Shown here piece by piece: positions 1 to 6,193 of a stretch of 24,366 nucleotides of DNA; the stretch's first letter is position 1, and the number at the start of each line of letters is the position of its first letter. Origin of the DNA: a virus; IMG/VR virus record IMGVR_UViG_3300027743_000086, positions 1 through 24,366 of that record. One strand, 5' to 3'. A program made the translations under genes and the position numbers. Under the pieces are notes generated by a model. That model saw only the letters and a list, made by a program, of their open reading frames with translations. It ran no database searches and was not told the DNA's origin.

Positions 1-169
1 CCGTCTCAAGCTGAATTTGGCACAACTCTTGACAGCCCCCCGGTCGGGAGTCTACACCTTCGACCTTACTGGGGAAAGGATCGTGCCAGTTTATTTCTGT
101 CGACGTTGGCCTAGGAACGACGACCGCATTCCCCTAGGGCATGTACGCATCTCGGGGATCTGGGGCTTC
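1..169. other. Left-edge non-coding stretch
   Basis: No convincing gene lies downstream of the HNH endonuclease stop. If the window ends join in a circular phage genome, this stretch plus the last 47 bases would form a gap of about 216 bp between the HNH gene and the small terminase, the usual place for a packaging (cos or pac) site and a late promoter. A TTGACA hexamer at 29-34 on the plus strand has only a poor -10 partner (TACACC, 53-58) and would fire antisense to the HNH gene, so I do not call a promoter. Confidence 0.4.
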
Positions 170-502
170 TTAGCGCCTCTCAGCGCGGGACTTGGCGGTA
201 TGGCAGGCCCTGCACAATCCCTGCAGGTTCTCCCGCCAGAAGAACAGCCGCTCATCCCCTTCATGCGGGCGGATATGGTCGACGTGGGCATCCACCCGTG
301 TGAGCGCCCGGGTACAGCCAGGACCCGCACAGAACGGCTGCTCTCGCAGCACACGCGCACGCAGGCCCCACACGGGGTGACGCCACTGGGCGCGCATGTA
401 GAGATTCGCACCCGCGGCCTGGCGGTGCACAAGGCAGCGCCCTCGAGGGACGAGCGTGCGACAGCCCGGCTGCGTACAGAAGCGCAGCGGGGCCGTCGGC
501 AT
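170..502 (-). CDS. Phage HNH endonuclease
   Basis: This 110-residue protein is a small phage HNH nuclease of the type found next to terminases, where such enzymes assist DNA packaging or cos cleavage. A CxxxxC pair near the N-terminus (FCTQPGCRTL) is followed by a second zinc-type pair (CAGPGC), then the catalytic DH in HVDHIRPHEG, the Asn in RENLQGLC, and the closing CRACH. The ATG at 502 overlaps the stop of the upstream membrane protein as TGATG, which fixes the start and implies translational coupling. Homologues normally sit immediately upstream of terS; here the gene is at the left edge of the window while terS is at the right edge, which would place them together if the sequence is circular. 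Confidence 0.85.
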   Translation of the reverse strand: MPTAPLRFCTQPGCRTLVPRGRCLVHRQAAGANLYMRAQWRHPVWGLRARVLREQPFCAGPGCTRALTRVDAHVDHIRPHEGDERLFFWRENLQGLCRACHTAKSRAERR

Positions 503-684
503 CAGCGCACTCTGGGAAGAGGGATGTCCCCGATGAACAGCTGGAGCAGCCACAGTACGACCACCAGGATCACCACAACGCGGATGATCACCTTGATGGG
601 CGCGGCCATCGGGATCTGCGTCTCGACGAGGTAGAGCAGCACCCCGACGATGATGAGCACCACGACGACGGATATCAGGCCCAC
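502..684 (-). CDS. Small two-pass membrane protein
   Basis: This is a 60-residue protein with two strongly hydrophobic segments, roughly residues 3-20 (ISVVVVLIIVGVLLYLV) and 31-51 (IKVIIRVVVILVVVLWLLQL), separated by a short turn with METQ/PMAAP character. It resembles small membrane proteins of the Thivi_2564 type often seen in phage and bacterial genomes, whose role is not established. A holin-like role in lysis is possible because it is small, has two membrane spans and no other holin is recognisable here, but nothing in the sequence proves it. It overlaps the HNH gene by one base. Confidence 0.6.
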   Translation of the reverse strand: MGLISVVVVLIIVGVLLYLVETQIPMAAPIKVIIRVVVILVVVLWLLQLFIGDIPLPRVR

Positions 685-690
685 TGACGG

Positions 691-894
691 TCACCCTTCC
701 CACGTCGAGCGGGAGGCCGGGGCGTAGTGCAGCTGGCGGCCGGGGGCGCGCACGTCGGGATCGCGTTCACCCACGTCGGGATCGCGCTCGATGTCCGGGC
801 GATCCGGTGTCGTCGGGGGTTCAGGCTTTGGGGCCGGCTTCGTCGGTGGCTTCGGGGTCGGCGGCTTCGGATCGGACGGGGTTGGGGTCGCCAT
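691..894 (-). CDS. Proline-rich low-complexity small protein
   Basis: This is a 67-residue product. Residues 1-30 are a Pro/Lys/Thr tract (PKPPTPKPPTKPAPKPEPP) and are followed by a doubled RDPDV motif. An AAAGGA ribosome-binding site lies about 9 bases upstream of the ATG at 894. The first part overlaps the C-terminal codons of the preceding gene (821-1126) in another frame. Low complexity makes function unpredictable, and the frame could be spurious. The good ribosome-binding site and the fit in the operon, with the next gene starting at 684, are the reasons for calling it. Confidence 0.4.
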   Translation of the reverse strand: MATPTPSDPKPPTPKPPTKPAPKPEPPTTPDRPDIERDPDVGERDPDVRAPGRQLHYAPASRSTWEG

Positions 895-1126
895 CGGTCG
901 GTCCTTTCGTGAGGTTGCGTGGATCGTGGACGAACACTCTGCACGTCTCGCACCACGGCCAGAGGTCAAGCCAGGGCTGGCCCGTCGTCGCCACCACCAG
1001 CACGCGCTCCGGGTCGATCGGCATGCCGCACGTCGCATGCCGGGTATGTTCCACGTGGCACCATTCGTCGGGGACGTCGGCCCGCCGGGACTGGTACGCG
1101 TAGAAGCGTTTGGCGCCGCGGGCCAT
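821..1126 (-). CDS. Hypothetical small protein with Cys/His cluster
   Basis: This is a 101-residue protein of unknown function. Residues about 22-34 (WCHVEHTRHATCG) and about 57-62 (WCETCR) supply two Cys/His groups that could bind one zinc ion. The last 25 residues are acidic and low complexity. Its ATG overlaps the stop of the upstream helicase-loader-like gene as TGATG, so it is read as part of the early operon. No family was recognised. Confidence 0.6.
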   Translation of the reverse strand: MARGAKRFYAYQSRRADVPDEWCHVEHTRHATCGMPIDPERVLVVATTGQPWLDLWPWCETCRVFVHDPRNLTKGPTDGDPNPVRSEAADPEATDEAGPKA

Positions 1127-1467
1127 CAGTGTCCCAGCGTCTGGCCGAACAGCTTGACCTTCGTGGCCCGGATCAGCGCGAGTAATTCGGCGGTCTGCTC
1201 GTCGCTAATCGGCTGATCGAGGAAGCTGAGATTAGGGCCAGCCTCGCGATACGCGGCGGCGGCAATCTGATCGCACGCTTCGCGAAGCACAGCCGGCACG
1301 GGAAACGATCGCTCGAGGCGAATCACGCGGCAGATCGCTTGCTCCATGCGCGCATCCGGCACATCGGCCAGGGCCTCGTAGTAGATTCGCATCTGCTCGA
1401 GGTTGGCCGGCTTGTTGAAGGTCACGGTCAAGCGGTTGTAACAGTGCGCCCAGATCTCTTTGGTCAT
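1126..1467 (-). CDS. Helicase-loader-like replication accessory protein (G39P-like)
   Basis: This 113-residue protein is mostly helical. It has the pattern of phage helicase loader/inhibitor proteins: an N-terminal segment, then MRIYYEALADVPDARMEQAI and a run ending SFPVPAVLREA, matching the family rhythm of YxxLxDxxxxxxxxAxxxxxxxxxxFPPxxAEIRxA. Such proteins bind the replicative helicase and deliver it to the origin complex. It directly follows the DUF1376-type protein with an ATGA start/stop overlap (1467-1464), the usual place for a loader. The family assignment rests on pattern only; a DnaB-type helicase itself is not visible in the window, so a host helicase is the likely partner. Confidence 0.5.
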   Translation of the reverse strand: MTKEIWAHCYNRLTVTFNKPANLEQMRIYYEALADVPDARMEQAICRVIRLERSFPVPAVLREACDQIAAAAYREAGPNLSFLDQPISDEQTAELLALIRATKVKLFGQTLGH

Positions 1468-2267
1468 GACGTCCCCTCAACAAACTGTTGCAACACGGTC
1501 GCGCGCGACGTGCCGACGATCCAGAGGCGAAAGCGCGCGTCGAGCCACTTGAACACATCCGGCGCGATCGGTTCGCCGCTCCGTTCGATCTCGACGTCGA
1601 TGTCGTGATACCAGGGCAGTAAGCGCGCATCGGGATCCGTCCCACCCAACAGCCGGCGAAAGTCGTCGTGTAATTTGTTCGGGACTTTCAGCCGCGCCCC
1701 GACAAACGCGTGATTTTGCAGGGCTTTTGCGTATTGCAGGGGACTCATGATCAGCGGCGGGGCCGTCGTCGTCGTCGCCTTCTGAGGTACGACTCCGACA
1801 AGATCTTGTTTCTTAGTACGTACCCGGAGATCAGAGATCGGAGAGCCATCATCTGGCGATGCGTTGGCCATCGTTTGGCCATTAGGGTCGCCATCATCTG
1901 GCCATCGGTTGGCTATGCCGTCGCCATCGTTTCGCCATCGCTTGTTGGCGCCCTTCGCCCCGTTCTGCGCCTGCTTTATACGGAAGGCTTCCTGCTCCTC
2001 TCGCACGTGCTCGAGCCGCACGTTTCGCCAGCGGCCAGCGTCATCACGGATGAACTTCTCGCAGATGCGCGCCCAGATCTTCACGGCGGCCGGCCGCGTG
2101 CAGCGCATCGTCTGCGCCAGCGCCACGGGATCGTCGCCCGGCACAAACCCGTCGTCCCACTGCGCGCAGAGCAGCAGCATGTAGGCGCCGACTTCAGTCG
2201 TCGTCATCTTGCGCGTCCCCGACACGAAGTCGTTCGGGTAGAACTGGAAGGCCGGCGGCGCTTTCAC
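1464..2267 (-). CDS. DUF1376-type phage replication protein
   Basis: This 267-residue protein starts MKAPPAFQFYPNDF and contains MTTTEVGAYMLLLCAQWDDG, the signature of the DUF1376 (YdaU-like) winged-helix family found in phage replication modules, in the position of lambda O. Residues about 100-145 form a low-complexity linker rich in DDG, PDDG and NGQ repeats. The C-terminal third (about 180-260) is helical and probably contacts the loader or helicase. The gene overlaps the annealing protein by 4 bp upstream and the loader-like gene by 4 bp downstream. The linker-coding DNA carries an iteron-like repeat, listed separately. Confidence 0.75.
   Translation of the reverse strand: MKAPPAFQFYPNDFVSGTRKMTTTEVGAYMLLLCAQWDDGFVPGDDPVALAQTMRCTRPAAVKIWARICEKFIRDDAGRWRNVRLEHVREEQEAFRIKQAQNGAKGANKRWRNDGDGIANRWPDDGDPNGQTMANASPDDGSPISDLRVRTKKQDLVGVVPQKATTTTAPPLIMSPLQYAKALQNHAFVGARLKVPNKLHDDFRRLLGGTDPDARLLPWYHDIDVEIERSGEPIAPDVFKWLDARFRLWIVGTSRATVLQQFVEGTS
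1845..1939. repeat. Iteron-like repeat, candidate phage origin
   Basis: The hexamer GCCATC occurs six times in 95 bp on the plus strand (1845, 1867, 1890, 1901, 1923, 1934). Several copies are extended, as in GGCCATCGTTTGGCCAT and TCGCCATCGTTTCGCCATCG. A CCATCATCTGGC block also repeats with a 45-bp period (1846 and 1891). The array lies inside the DUF1376-type gene, as lambda iterons lie inside O. Origin function is inferred from position and repetition only; the repeats could instead just reflect the repetitive linker they encode. Confidence 0.5.
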
Positions 2268-3079
2268 GGGATCCGCTCCGGTGGCACGGTCCGCGGACCG
2301 CGTGCGACGATTTCCAACGCCTGCTCATAGTCCGCCATTCGGAGGTCATTCGTGCTTTCGATGCCGAAGGCGGCATAGATCGCCTGTTTCAGCGCCTCGC
2401 GGTCGGGCCACGGATTGCCGATCTGCTTCGCCATGTCGGCCGTGGCGAACAGCTTCACCCGTTGCGGGGCCGTGATCGGTTTACTCTCAGGGTCCACTCG
2501 GCGGGGCGGCGGCGGGGACGGGGCGGCGGCGACGACGATGGGCGGCGGCGGCGGTTCGTGGTCGTCGTCCCGTTCGAGTTCCTCCGCCGATACCTCACCA
2601 AACCCCACGAGGGACGACACGGCGCGATTGAAGGCCCGCGTGTGCGCGTGCGCGCGGATGTTGTGCTCCGTCGCCTGCCAGGGCAGCAGACGCCATTTGT
2701 TGGCCTCGCGGCGTGACGCCTTCTCCAGCGCCGCGCAGCTGCCATCGCCGACGGACGAGCGGCCGGTGGGCGTCGTCGCCCGGTAGAGGACGAAATACAC
2801 GAAGTTATCGTGGCCGTCCTCGAAGGTGCCGTGGACTTCGCGCCGCTCCTGGACGAGGTCGAGGGTCAGATTGAAGGCCGTGGCGACGCCGCGCCAGTAC
2901 CCTTTCTTGCGGAAGGGGCGGCCCTCAATCTTGAGAATCTGATCCGGCATCGCCTTGTCGAGCGCCTGCTGGAGCTGCTGGTACTCGCGGAAGGCGGAGG
3001 ACATCGCGGCGGCGCCGTACAGCGGCGCGGGCATCAGCGCGGGGTCGATCGGGACGAGCGCGGTACTTTTCGCGGTCAT
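2264..3079 (-). CDS. Putative single-strand annealing protein (phage recombination)
   Basis: This is a 271-residue protein with an N-terminal core (about 30-165) containing GYWRGVATAFNLTLDLV, a YRATTPTGRSSVGDGSC segment with an invariant-looking GDG, and the strongly conserved-looking AHTRAFNRAVSSLVGFGEVS followed by AEEL. This arrangement is typical of a phage/archaeal family that I associate with Rad52/ERF-like single-strand annealing proteins. A Pro-rich linker (about 173-195, PPPPP and SPPPPRR) leads to a small C-terminal helical domain (about 200-260, SKPITAPQRVKLFATADM) of the kind that ends many such proteins. It sits between a DNA-binding-like gene and the replication initiator. The exact annealase family is uncertain. 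Confidence 0.55.
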   Translation of the reverse strand: MTAKSTALVPIDPALMPAPLYGAAAMSSAFREYQQLQQALDKAMPDQILKIEGRPFRKKGYWRGVATAFNLTLDLVQERREVHGTFEDGHDNFVYFVLYRATTPTGRSSVGDGSCAALEKASRREANKWRLLPWQATEHNIRAHAHTRAFNRAVSSLVGFGEVSAEELERDDDHEPPPPPIVVAAAPSPPPPRRVDPESKPITAPQRVKLFATADMAKQIGNPWPDREALKQAIYAAFGIESTNDLRMADYEQALEIVARGPRTVPPERIP

Positions 3080-3087
3080 GGGAAAAC

Positions 3088-3654
3088 CTACGACTTAAAC
3101 GACCTAACGACTGTGGTAAACGTCTGCCAACGCTTCCCTAGCAGACGGTGCAGTGTCCCGGCCAATGCGTCCAGATTGTCAACCGGAACCGTTACCGTGC
3201 GCGGCCGTAATCCAGCCTTTATCGCCGCCGCATTCACGCTCAGTTCACCATCGACAACACGCCGGTACAGTGCTTTGTCCTTCTTGTGTAAACGTGCGAG
3301 CGTGTAACTCCTGGTGTTACCCTGAATCGCCTTCTTAATTACATTGGTATGATGATGTTGCCCTTGTGGCGCGACCACTTCGGCCCGGAACATCCGTAAG
3401 GCTTCAAGGTCGTCCTTCAGTAGTGCTTCAACCTTTTTTAGATCTTCTCCAAACCCCTTCAACGGTGGCGCTGTGACCAGTTCCGCGAACGAGGCACACT
3501 CGATAATTTCGCCCGTCCGGATGCGCCGTCGGCGCCACGCCTCGTCCCGTAGCACGACGACGATCATGTTGGCGAGGCCCGCCAAGTTCATTTCTGAACC
3601 GCGCAGTGTGCGATCCAGGTCGTCGCACAATTCGCCGGCACGTTCGGCGGTCAC
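3088..3654 (-). CDS. Putative DNA-binding protein of the early operon
   Basis: This is a 188-residue protein of unknown function. The N-terminal half is helical and resembles no family I know. The second half (about 105-165) contains KKAIQGNTRSYTLARLHKKD and LYRRVVDGELSVNAAAIKAG, a helix-turn-helix-like pattern common in phage and plasmid proteins that couple a repeat-like RSYTLxRL segment to a GELSxxAAAxxAG motif. The start is set at the GTG at 3654, which overlaps the helicase stop as GTGA; a more distal ATG at 3702 would overlap the helicase by over 50 bp. The gene has lower GC and more AT-rich codons than its neighbours near 3100-3450. Confidence 0.6.
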   Translation of the reverse strand: MTAERAGELCDDLDRTLRGSEMNLAGLANMIVVVLRDEAWRRRRIRTGEIIECASFAELVTAPPLKGFGEDLKKVEALLKDDLEALRMFRAEVVAPQGQHHHTNVIKKAIQGNTRSYTLARLHKKDKALYRRVVDGELSVNAAAIKAGLRPRTVTVPVDNLDALAGTLHRLLGKRWQTFTTVVRSFKS

Positions 3655-5489
3655 AGGTCGCTCACCTTCAACAGATCCAGCCGCTCGATAGCTCTGCGGC
3701 ACTCATCCAGCGTGAACAGTTGGCGATCCCATTTGCCGATGAATCGACCGACGTAGTTGTTGAGTTTTTGGAACTTCTCCGGATCGTCTTTCAGCAAACG
3801 AAACGCGATGCGCTTGACCTTGGCGTCGAGGGCCTTGCGTGCATCGTCCATCTGCTTTTCCAGCGGACGTTGAGGACTTCGCCGCTCGCCGGAACCAGCC
3901 GGCGCCGCGGCGGGTTGCCCGTGGTACTTCTTGTAGACGCGCAGCGCCTGGACTTCAGATAACCCACACTCGCGCGCCAGTGCGGCAATTTCCGCAGCCA
4001 TCGCGGGGCTGAGCGATTCGCCTTCGATGATCGTGCCGGCGGTGCCGGTATGCTCCGTGCCAATGATGATGTCCGACGAGAACAACGGCGGATCCCAGAG
4101 TGTGCGGCGAATGGCGTCGTCAAATTCATCGTCCGATTCGTCTTCGATCGCTTGCGCCTGTGCTTCCGTGATCTGTCGTGCGTGTTGCACCAGAATCGGG
4201 TGATCGGGAATGAAGCAGTACGCTTCCATGTCTTCGGGCGTGCCCATATTGCGAACGATGCGCCCAACGGCCTGCCGAAAGAACAACGGCGTTTTCGCCG
4301 TCGTTAGGTACGCTTCAACGATCAGCCGTTTAATGTCGACGCCTTCGCTGATTTGCTTGACCGCTACCACCCAGAGCTGGTTACTCTCGCGGAACGCATC
4401 AACGGTCGAGGTCGCCCGGTCGCCATCCGAAATGACCAGATCGGGCGCCTCGCCGGTAATCGTCTTCAATTGCTGCGCGATTCGCTGGGCATGATCCTGA
4501 TCGATGCAAATCGCCAAACCGCCAGCCCGCGGCATGGTTTCGCGACAGCGCAGTAGTTGGGCATGGGCGAGGCGGAGCAATTCGTGGGTGTACTTGCCGG
4601 GCCGGAGAATGCGCGACAAGGCTTCACTGGCCGCGGCTTCTGACACCTCGCTCGAGAGTTCCAGATTTTCTTCGCCCGTCATGGACAGGCGCCGCACGAT
4701 CCCGCGTTCGTGTTGAAAACGGACGACGCGGATCACGCCGTCACGAATGGCCCGCGGATAGTCATAGCGGTAGTTCGCGACACACCAGCCCTCACCGTCA
4801 TAGTCCACAAACGGGATCCGCGTGCTATCGCCCCGAAAGGGCGTGCCGCTCATCACCAGGCGACGTCCAGCGGCGCTGAAGCACTCGCGGAGATGAAAGC
4901 CCCACTGATTCTCGTCGCCGGCGTGGTGAATTTCGTCACAGATCACCAGGACGTCTGTTTCATGGCAGCGCAACTGCCACAAGGGCGCATGGCCCGGCAG
5001 CCCTTGATAGGTCAGAACGAATCCGACCATTTCAGATTTCCAGTGATCGCACTCGCGGGTTTGGAATTGCAGGCCGAACAGCGCTGCCGCTTCGCTCTGC
5101 CACTGGTTCCGCAGTGCATCCGTGGGGACGACGATCACGACCTTGCGGCGTTCTGGATGCTCTGCGATCCATTCTCTGGCCGCCATCAAGGCTGCAACGG
5201 TTTTCCCCGCGCCCGGCAGCGCCACCAACAAGAACGATGCACTGGTGTCTCGACGCCAGGCGTAGATGAATTCTTCTTGCCACGCGCGAGGGTCCGGAGG
5301 ATTTGCCATCGACTTCGCCCGATTCTCGTCGCCCGTCAGCGCCTGCAAGTTCAAGATGTCGTCCGATCCGCCGGCGGCGCGGGGCACTTTGTGATCGGTC
5401 TCCCACGTCGATCCCAGCGGCGCGCCGGATAGTTGGCTACGTCCCTGAGCGTTGACGTAAAGGGCCTCACGGATTCGTTGGCGCGCCAC
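3651..5489 (-). CDS. HNH-domain/SF2 DEAH-type helicase fusion
   Basis: This is a 612-residue superfamily 2 helicase. Walker A is LPGAGKT at 91-97, the motif II box is CDEIHH with D185/E186, motif III is MSGT near 213-216, motif V is SEGVDI at 381-386 and motif VI is QAVGRIVR at 406-413. The first 60 residues form a separate HNH-like domain: GRSQLSGAPLGSTWETDHKV has the DH at 32-33, GG at 40-41, NLQAL from N47 and N56 in the closing GDENRAKS. The usual zinc cysteines are absent. The C-terminal 170 residues are charged and helical. GTG at 5489 is preceded by AGGA at proper distance. A role in phage replication or recombination, or in degrading competing DNA, is inferred. Confidence 0.8.
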   Translation of the reverse strand: MARQRIREALYVNAQGRSQLSGAPLGSTWETDHKVPRAAGGSDDILNLQALTGDENRAKSMANPPDPRAWQEEFIYAWRRDTSASFLLVALPGAGKTVAALMAAREWIAEHPERRKVVIVVPTDALRNQWQSEAAALFGLQFQTRECDHWKSEMVGFVLTYQGLPGHAPLWQLRCHETDVLVICDEIHHAGDENQWGFHLRECFSAAGRRLVMSGTPFRGDSTRIPFVDYDGEGWCVANYRYDYPRAIRDGVIRVVRFQHERGIVRRLSMTGEENLELSSEVSEAAASEALSRILRPGKYTHELLRLAHAQLLRCRETMPRAGGLAICIDQDHAQRIAQQLKTITGEAPDLVISDGDRATSTVDAFRESNQLWVVAVKQISEGVDIKRLIVEAYLTTAKTPLFFRQAVGRIVRNMGTPEDMEAYCFIPDHPILVQHARQITEAQAQAIEDESDDEFDDAIRRTLWDPPLFSSDIIIGTEHTGTAGTIIEGESLSPAMAAEIAALARECGLSEVQALRVYKKYHGQPAAAPAGSGERRSPQRPLEKQMDDARKALDAKVKRIAFRLLKDDPEKFQKLNNYVGRFIGKWDRQLFTLDECRRAIERLDLLKVSDL

Positions 5490-5499
5490 GTCACTGTTC

Positions 5500-5958
5500 C
5501 TACGTCAGCACCGCCGCGGCGGCCTCGCCAAAGGCCAACAGGCAGTGCTGGTCGACGCGCCCGCCCGGGTCGGCCGCCACCTGCCGCGCATACTCCCGGC
5601 ACGCCAGGTGCGCGAGCGTCGCGCAGGATTCCCACGAGCGGCTGTACTCCGCCGTCGCATCCCAGATGGCGCCGGCGCAGACGTAGACGGCCACGTCGCC
5701 GATGACGGGCAGCCGCCGCCGGTCGAAGGCGGAGGTCGCCAGCGCCAGGAGGACGATCGCGGCTTGCGTGCGGAGGTCGGGATAGGCGCTGCGGAGGAAC
5801 GACGCGAGGATCGCGGCGTCGATGGTGTAGTCGTGTTCGAGCGGAATGAGCCGCCGCTTCTCTTCCGCGATGCGGCCGAGATGTTCGATGCGTTGTTGAA
5901 ACGCCTCACGCCTGCACGCAAGAGTGCCGGTACTTTCTGGTGACACCATCCGTTCCAT
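5500..5958 (-). CDS. Hypothetical early protein next to attP
   Basis: I do not recognise this protein. It has a charged N-terminal helix (REAFQQRIEHLGRIAEEKRR) and a hydrophobic helical centre (AAIVLLALATSAFDRRRLPV), then an Ala/Cys-rich helical C-terminus. The frame is open back to a TTG at 6057, and ATG codons occur at 6015, 5958 and 5949. I favour 5958 because GGTGA lies 4 bases before it, and because codons upstream of about 5995 fall in a repeat that duplicates integrase C-terminal codons and probably belong to the att region. It ends 10 bp before the helicase start and so heads the early operon. Confidence 0.6.
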   Translation of the reverse strand: MERMVSPESTGTLACRREAFQQRIEHLGRIAEEKRRLIPLEHDYTIDAAILASFLRSAYPDLRTQAAIVLLALATSAFDRRRLPVIGDVAVYVCAGAIWDATAEYSRSWESCATLAHLACREYARQVAADPGGRVDQHCLLAFGEAAAAVLT

Positions 5959-5994
5959 CCGTTCACCAGGGGCGCTACCGGCAGGCCCGCGTAG

Positions 5995-6021
5995 AGTGTC
6001 CGTACTCGTGTCCATAATGCG
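5995..6021. repeat. 27-bp direct repeat, left copy (candidate integrase arm site)
   Basis: This stretch matches 6272-6298 at 24 of 27 positions (AGTGTCCGTACT, three mismatches, GTCCATAATGCG). The two copies lie in the same orientation on either side of the tRNA-Leu fragment. Direct repeats flanking a core are a typical arrangement for arm-type binding sites of tyrosine integrases. An alternative is duplication of the integrase 3' end. Confidence 0.55.
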
Positions 6022-6030
6022 TACCGGAAT

Positions 6031-6093
6031 GCTCGTAATTCCGTTAACGGCTCGCAATTACGAAACGGCTGATTTCCTCAGCGTTTCCGAAAC
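6031..6093. promoter_or_regulatory. Dense palindrome/repeat cluster beside the att core
   Basis: A perfect 10-bp palindrome CCGTTAACGG (6041-6050) is flanked by the near-identical direct repeats GCTCGTAATT (6031-6040) and GCTCGCAATT (6050-6059). CGTAATT (6034-6040) and AATTACG (6056-6062) form an inverted pair. Next to it GAAACGGCTGA and TCAGCGTTTC (6062-6087) can fold into a stem with one bulge, and GTTTC-C-GAAAC follows (6083-6093). Binding sites for an excisionase, host factor or repressor, or the early operator, are plausible. The sequence does not tell which. Confidence 0.5.
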
Positions 6094-6131
6094 TCTTAGG
6101 GATTTGGGGGATCGCGGAAGGCGTCTCGGGA

Positions 6132-6188
6132 GGACTTAAAATCCCACGAGGCTAACCCCTTATGCGGGTTCGATCCCCGCCCCCGGCA
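6132..6188 (+). other. attP core: 3' fragment of tRNA-Leu(UAA)
   Basis: The sequence GGACTTAAAATCC forms an anticodon arm with loop CTTAAAA (anticodon TAA at 6137-6139). It is followed by a variable region, a perfect T arm (GCGGG, loop TTCGATC, CCCGC at 6164-6180), the acceptor strand CCCCGGC (6181-6187) and the discriminator A. The 5' half is missing: no GCCGGGG acceptor partner or D arm precedes it, and the lower anticodon-stem pairs fail, so identity to a host tRNA gene would begin near 6132. Its position 5 bp from the integrase stop marks it as the attachment site, restoring the tRNA 3' end on integration. Confidence 0.8.
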
Positions 6189-6193
6189 TCCCC

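Noticed and set aside
29-58. Plus-strand sigma70 promoter (TTGACA ... TACACC)
   Set aside because: The -10 box matches only 3 of 6 positions and there is no plus-strand gene downstream to drive.
17-634. A 205-codon plus-strand frame at the left edge
   Set aside because: It overlaps the clear HNH and membrane-protein genes in antisense and has no fold-like pattern.
1845-1939. CRISPR array
   Set aside because: The repeats are only 6-12 bp, irregularly spaced and inside a coding gene, with no spacers.
6100-6188. A complete tRNA-Leu gene
   Set aside because: The T arm and acceptor 3' strand are good, but the 5' acceptor strand and D arm are absent and the lower anticodon-stem pairs do not form. 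Only a 3' fragment is present.
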